Assembly: GCA_002842255.1 (NCBI GenBank)
Contig: PHCM01000078.1
Span: forward strand, 1 to 6,873
Length of the DNA: 6,873 bases
Reading direction: 5' to 3'
Source: Betaproteobacteria bacterium HGW-Betaproteobacteria-2
Lineage (GTDB): Bacteria; Pseudomonadota; Gammaproteobacteria; Burkholderiales; Methylophilaceae
The notes below the pieces were generated by a model. That model was not told the DNA's origin. It was given only the letters and a program-made list of their open reading frames with translations, and did not search any database. Numbering within the stretch: the first letter of the stretch is position 1; each line of letters starts with the position of its first letter. Made by a program: the position numbers and the translations under genes. Of the stretch, positions 4,660-6,873 are shown piece by piece.

Positions 4660-6873
4660 ATGCAGTTTTCCATTTCCGTACCGGCTGCCGGTCAGGCCGA
4701 ACGAGTTCAAAAAATAGTCGTCGGCGCAGACAGTCTCGCACTTGCCAGGCTGGCGCTCGAACTCAAGAAGGAATCAGCCAAGACGCCGCTGGCCATCATC
4801 ACGTCGAGCGCCTTTGAAGCGCAGCGCCTGCTGGAAGAACTGCCCTGGTTTGAGCCAGAGTTGAAAGTGCATCTGCTGCCGGACTGGGAAACCCTGCCCT
4901 ACGATCATTTCTCGCCACATCCGGACCTAATCTCCGAGCGGCTGGCGACGCTGTACCAGATCAGCCAGAACAGCTGCGATGTCATCATCGTGCCGGCCGG
5001 GACGGCACTGCTACGACTGCCGTCGCAGTCCTATCTGGCCGCACACACCTTCATGCTGAAAAAAGGCCAGAGACTGGACCTGGAAGCCCTGCGCCAGCAA
5101 TGTGCTGAAGCCGGCTACCATCACGTCAGCCAGGTCATGAGTCCGGGCGAATTCAGCGTTCGCGGCGGCCTGGTCGATCTTTTCCCGATGGGCAGCGCAT
5201 TGCCGTACCGGCTGGATCTGTTCGACGACGAGATCGAAACCATCCGCACCTTTGATGTCGACAACCAGCGCAGCCTCTATCCGGTACCCGATATCCGCCT
5301 GCTACCGGCGCGCGAGTTTCCGCTGGATGAGGCCGGTATCGCCCGTTTCCGCCAGAATTTCCGCGAGACGTTCGAGGGTGACCCGTCACGCAGCCGTATC
5401 TACAAGGACATCAGCAAAGGCATCGCCAGCGGCGGTATCGAATGGTATCTGCCACTGTTCTTCGACGAGACTGCGACGCTGATCGATTACCTGACCGAGC
5501 ACACTGTACTCTGCCTGCATGGCGACCTTGACGCCGCCGCACAGAATTTCTGGCTGGAAGCACAATCTCGTTACCGTCTGCTGGCACACGATCCTGAACG
5601 GCCCATCCTGCACCCCGAGCGGCTGTTGATCAAGACCGAGGATTTCTTCGCTGCCACGCACCGCTATGCCAGGATCATCATGCAGCCGGAGAAGAAGACC
5701 GGCCTGCCGGAACTCGATATCGAGCGCCGCGCCGACAATCCGCTGCACAAATTGCAGGCCTTCCTGAAAAAGACCAAAAAACGCATCCTCATCGGTGCTG
5801 AAAGCCTGGGTCGGCGCGAGACCATCGCCCAACTGTTTGCTGAACATGAACTGAAACCTGCACTCTGCGATTCCTGGCAATCCTTCCTGGCCAGCGATGA
5901 GAACCTGATGCTGGGCATCACCACCCTGCATAGTGGCTTTCCCACTGCCGATTTCGTCATCATCACCGAAGCCGAACTGTATGCCGCCACCGTGCGCCAA
6001 CAGCGCCGCCGCGAAAAAGAGAAAGCCCGCAGCACGGAGGGCATGCTCAAGGATCTCTCCGAGCTACGAGAGAACGATCCGGTGGTGCATGAACAGCACG
6101 GCGTCGGTCGTTACCGCGGGCTGATCAACCTCGATTTCGGCGAAGGCGAGACCGAATTCCTGCTGCTGGAATATGCCGGCGACGACAAGCTATATGTCCC
6201 TGTCTCGCAACTGTTCCTGATTTCACGTTACTCCGGCGGACCGCCGGAATCCGCACCACTGCACCGTTTGGGCAGCGGTCATTGGGAAAAGGCCAAGAAG
6301 AAAGCCCTCAAACAGATACGCGATACCGCGGCCGAACTGCTCAACCTCTATGCCCAGCGCGCCGCGCGCAAGGGCCATGCCTTCAAGCTGTCGCTGCATG
6401 ATTATGAAGCCTTCGCCGACGCCTTCCCGTTTGAGGAAACGCCTGACCAGCTGTCCGCCATCGAAGCCGTCATCGATGACATGCAATCCGGCCGGCCGAT
6501 GGACCGTCTGGTCTGCGGCGATGTCGGCTTCGGCAAGACCGAAGTCGCGCTGCGCGCCGCCTTCGTCGCCGTCATGGGCGGGCGTCAGGTCGCCGTGCTG
6601 GTACCGACCACCCTGCTGGCGGAACAGCATTACAACAACTTCACCGATCGCTTCGCCGAGTGGCCGATCAAGATCGCCGAGATCTCGCGCTTCCGCACCG
6701 CCAAGGAACAGAAGGAAGCACTGGAAGGGCTGGCCGATGGCAAGATCGACATCATCATCGGCACCCACCGCCTGATCCAGAAAGACGTCAAGTTCAAGAA
6801 CCTGGGCCTCGCCATTCTGGACGAAGAACACCGCTTTGGCGTGCGACAGAAGGAACAGATGAAAGCGCTGCGT
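4660..6873 (+). CDS. mfd: Transcription-repair coupling factor Mfd, N-terminal 738 residues (3' truncated by window edge)
   Basis: The frame runs open from ATG 4660 to the last base, 738 of roughly 1150 residues. Mfd is the ATP-driven DNA translocase that pushes RNA polymerase off lesions and recruits UvrA for nucleotide excision repair. The UvrB-like N-terminal region is clear: LPDWETLPYDHFSPH (73-87) and GYHHVSQVMSPGEFSVRGG (152-170), then LPYRLDLFDDEI (181-192). Arg168, Arg184 and Phe188 line up with the E. coli residues known for UvrA contact. The CarD-like RNA-polymerase-interaction domain starts near 468 (NDPVVHEQHGVGRYRG, 472-487). Helicase motif I is GDVGFGKTE (620-628, Lys626), with PTTLLAEQH after it, and motif II is DEEHRFG (721-727). 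The remaining helicase motifs and the C-terminal autoinhibitory domain lie outside the window. An in-frame TAA at 4621 with no ATG or GTG between fixes 4660 as the earliest start. No Shine-Dalgarno sequence precedes it; the leader is T/C-rich, suggesting low translation, consistent with a low-abundance repair factor. Confidence 0.97.
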   Translation, partial: MQFSISVPAAGQAERVQKIVVGADSLALARLALELKKESAKTPLAIITSSAFEAQRLLEELPWFEPELKVHLLPDWETLPYDHFSPHPDLISERLATLYQISQNSCDVIIVPAGTALLRLPSQSYLAAHTFMLKKGQRLDLEALRQQCAEAGYHHVSQVMSPGEFSVRGGLVDLFPMGSALPYRLDLFDDEIETIRTFDVDNQRSLYPVPDIRLLPAREFPLDEAGIARFRQNFRETFEGDPSRSRIYKDISKGIASGGIEWYLPLFFDETATLIDYLTEHTVLCLHGDLDAAAQNFWLEAQSRYRLLAHDPERPILHPERLLIKTEDFFAATHRYARIIMQPEKKTGLPELDIERRADNPLHKLQAFLKKTKKRILIGAESLGRRETIAQLFAEHELKPALCDSWQSFLASDENLMLGITTLHSGFPTADFVIITEAELYAATVRQQRRREKEKARSTEGMLKDLSELRENDPVVHEQHGVGRYRGLINLDFGEGETEFLLLEYAGDDKLYVPVSQLFLISRYSGGPPESAPLHRLGSGHWEKAKKKALKQIRDTAAELLNLYAQRAARKGHAFKLSLHDYEAFADAFPFEETPDQLSAIEAVIDDMQSGRPMDRLVCGDVGFGKTEVALRAAFVAVMGGRQVAVLVPTTLLAEQHYNNFTDRFAEWPIKIAEISRFRTAKEQKEALEGLADGKIDIIIGTHRLIQKDVKFKNLGLAILDEEHRFGVRQKEQMKALR

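Noticed and set aside
4608..4817. 69-codon open frame over the start of mfd
   Set aside because: It is out of frame with mfd, which has strong family evidence from 4660, and the translation is basic low-information sequence with no support.
15..5725. About eleven GATATC hexamers spread over the window, more than chance would give
   Set aside because: Those I checked fall in frame as GAT-ATC (Asp-Ile) codon pairs. Codon preference explains them without a recognition-site or uptake-sequence role.
4660..5900. Lack of helicase motifs in the first 400 residues of Mfd, which could suggest a degenerate gene
   Set aside because: The UvrB-like N-terminal region of Mfd normally lacks a functional ATPase site. 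The active helicase motifs are present later, from residue 620.
6223..6831. Antisense open frame (202 codons) opposite the helicase part of mfd
   Set aside because: It is a shadow of the strongly conserved Mfd frame containing GDVGFGKTE and DEEHRFG, with no independent evidence.

Overview
This window looks like ordinary chromosomal DNA from a betaproteobacterium. The evidence is the run yhdP-nit-tldD, the close fit of each product to proteobacterial family members, a moderately GC-rich composition with C/G-ending codons, and a small lysine/alanine-rich DUF2934 protein of a kind common in Burkholderiales. An Oxalobacteraceae-like or related lineage is plausible, but the species cannot be fixed from the sequence alone. 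All genes lie on the + strand.

Layout: (1) 3-1610 is the C-terminal part of a YhdP/AsmA-like envelope protein whose start lies outside the window. (2) 1666-2526 is a nitrilase-superfamily amidohydrolase with an intact Glu-Lys-Cys triad. (3) 2628-4103 is a complete TldD metalloprotease subunit with its HEAIGH metal motif, preceded by a short AT-rich leader. (4) 4186-4494 is a 102-residue protein with a histone H1-like KKPAA-repeat tail joined to a DUF2934 domain, behind a strong ribosome binding site. (5) 4495-4659 is a non-coding gap with three hairpins or inverted repeats and a consensus -10 box. (6) From 4660 to the right edge is the first 738 codons of Mfd, the transcription-repair coupling factor, cut after its DEEHRFG helicase motif.

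The first three genes probably form one neighbourhood: envelope lipid transport, amide hydrolysis/metabolite repair, and peptide proteolysis. This gene order is known from other Proteobacteria, although the functional link between the genes is not obvious. The DUF2934 gene and mfd look like separate transcription units, because hairpins and promoter-like elements separate them.

I found no mobile element, CRISPR array, tRNA, rRNA, or defence or biosynthetic system, and no convincing new biological system. The points most worth a second look are the chimeric DUF2934 protein, the unusual mfd leader (no Shine-Dalgarno sequence, and an inverted repeat where the -35 box should be), and the basic N-terminal extension on the amidohydrolase.
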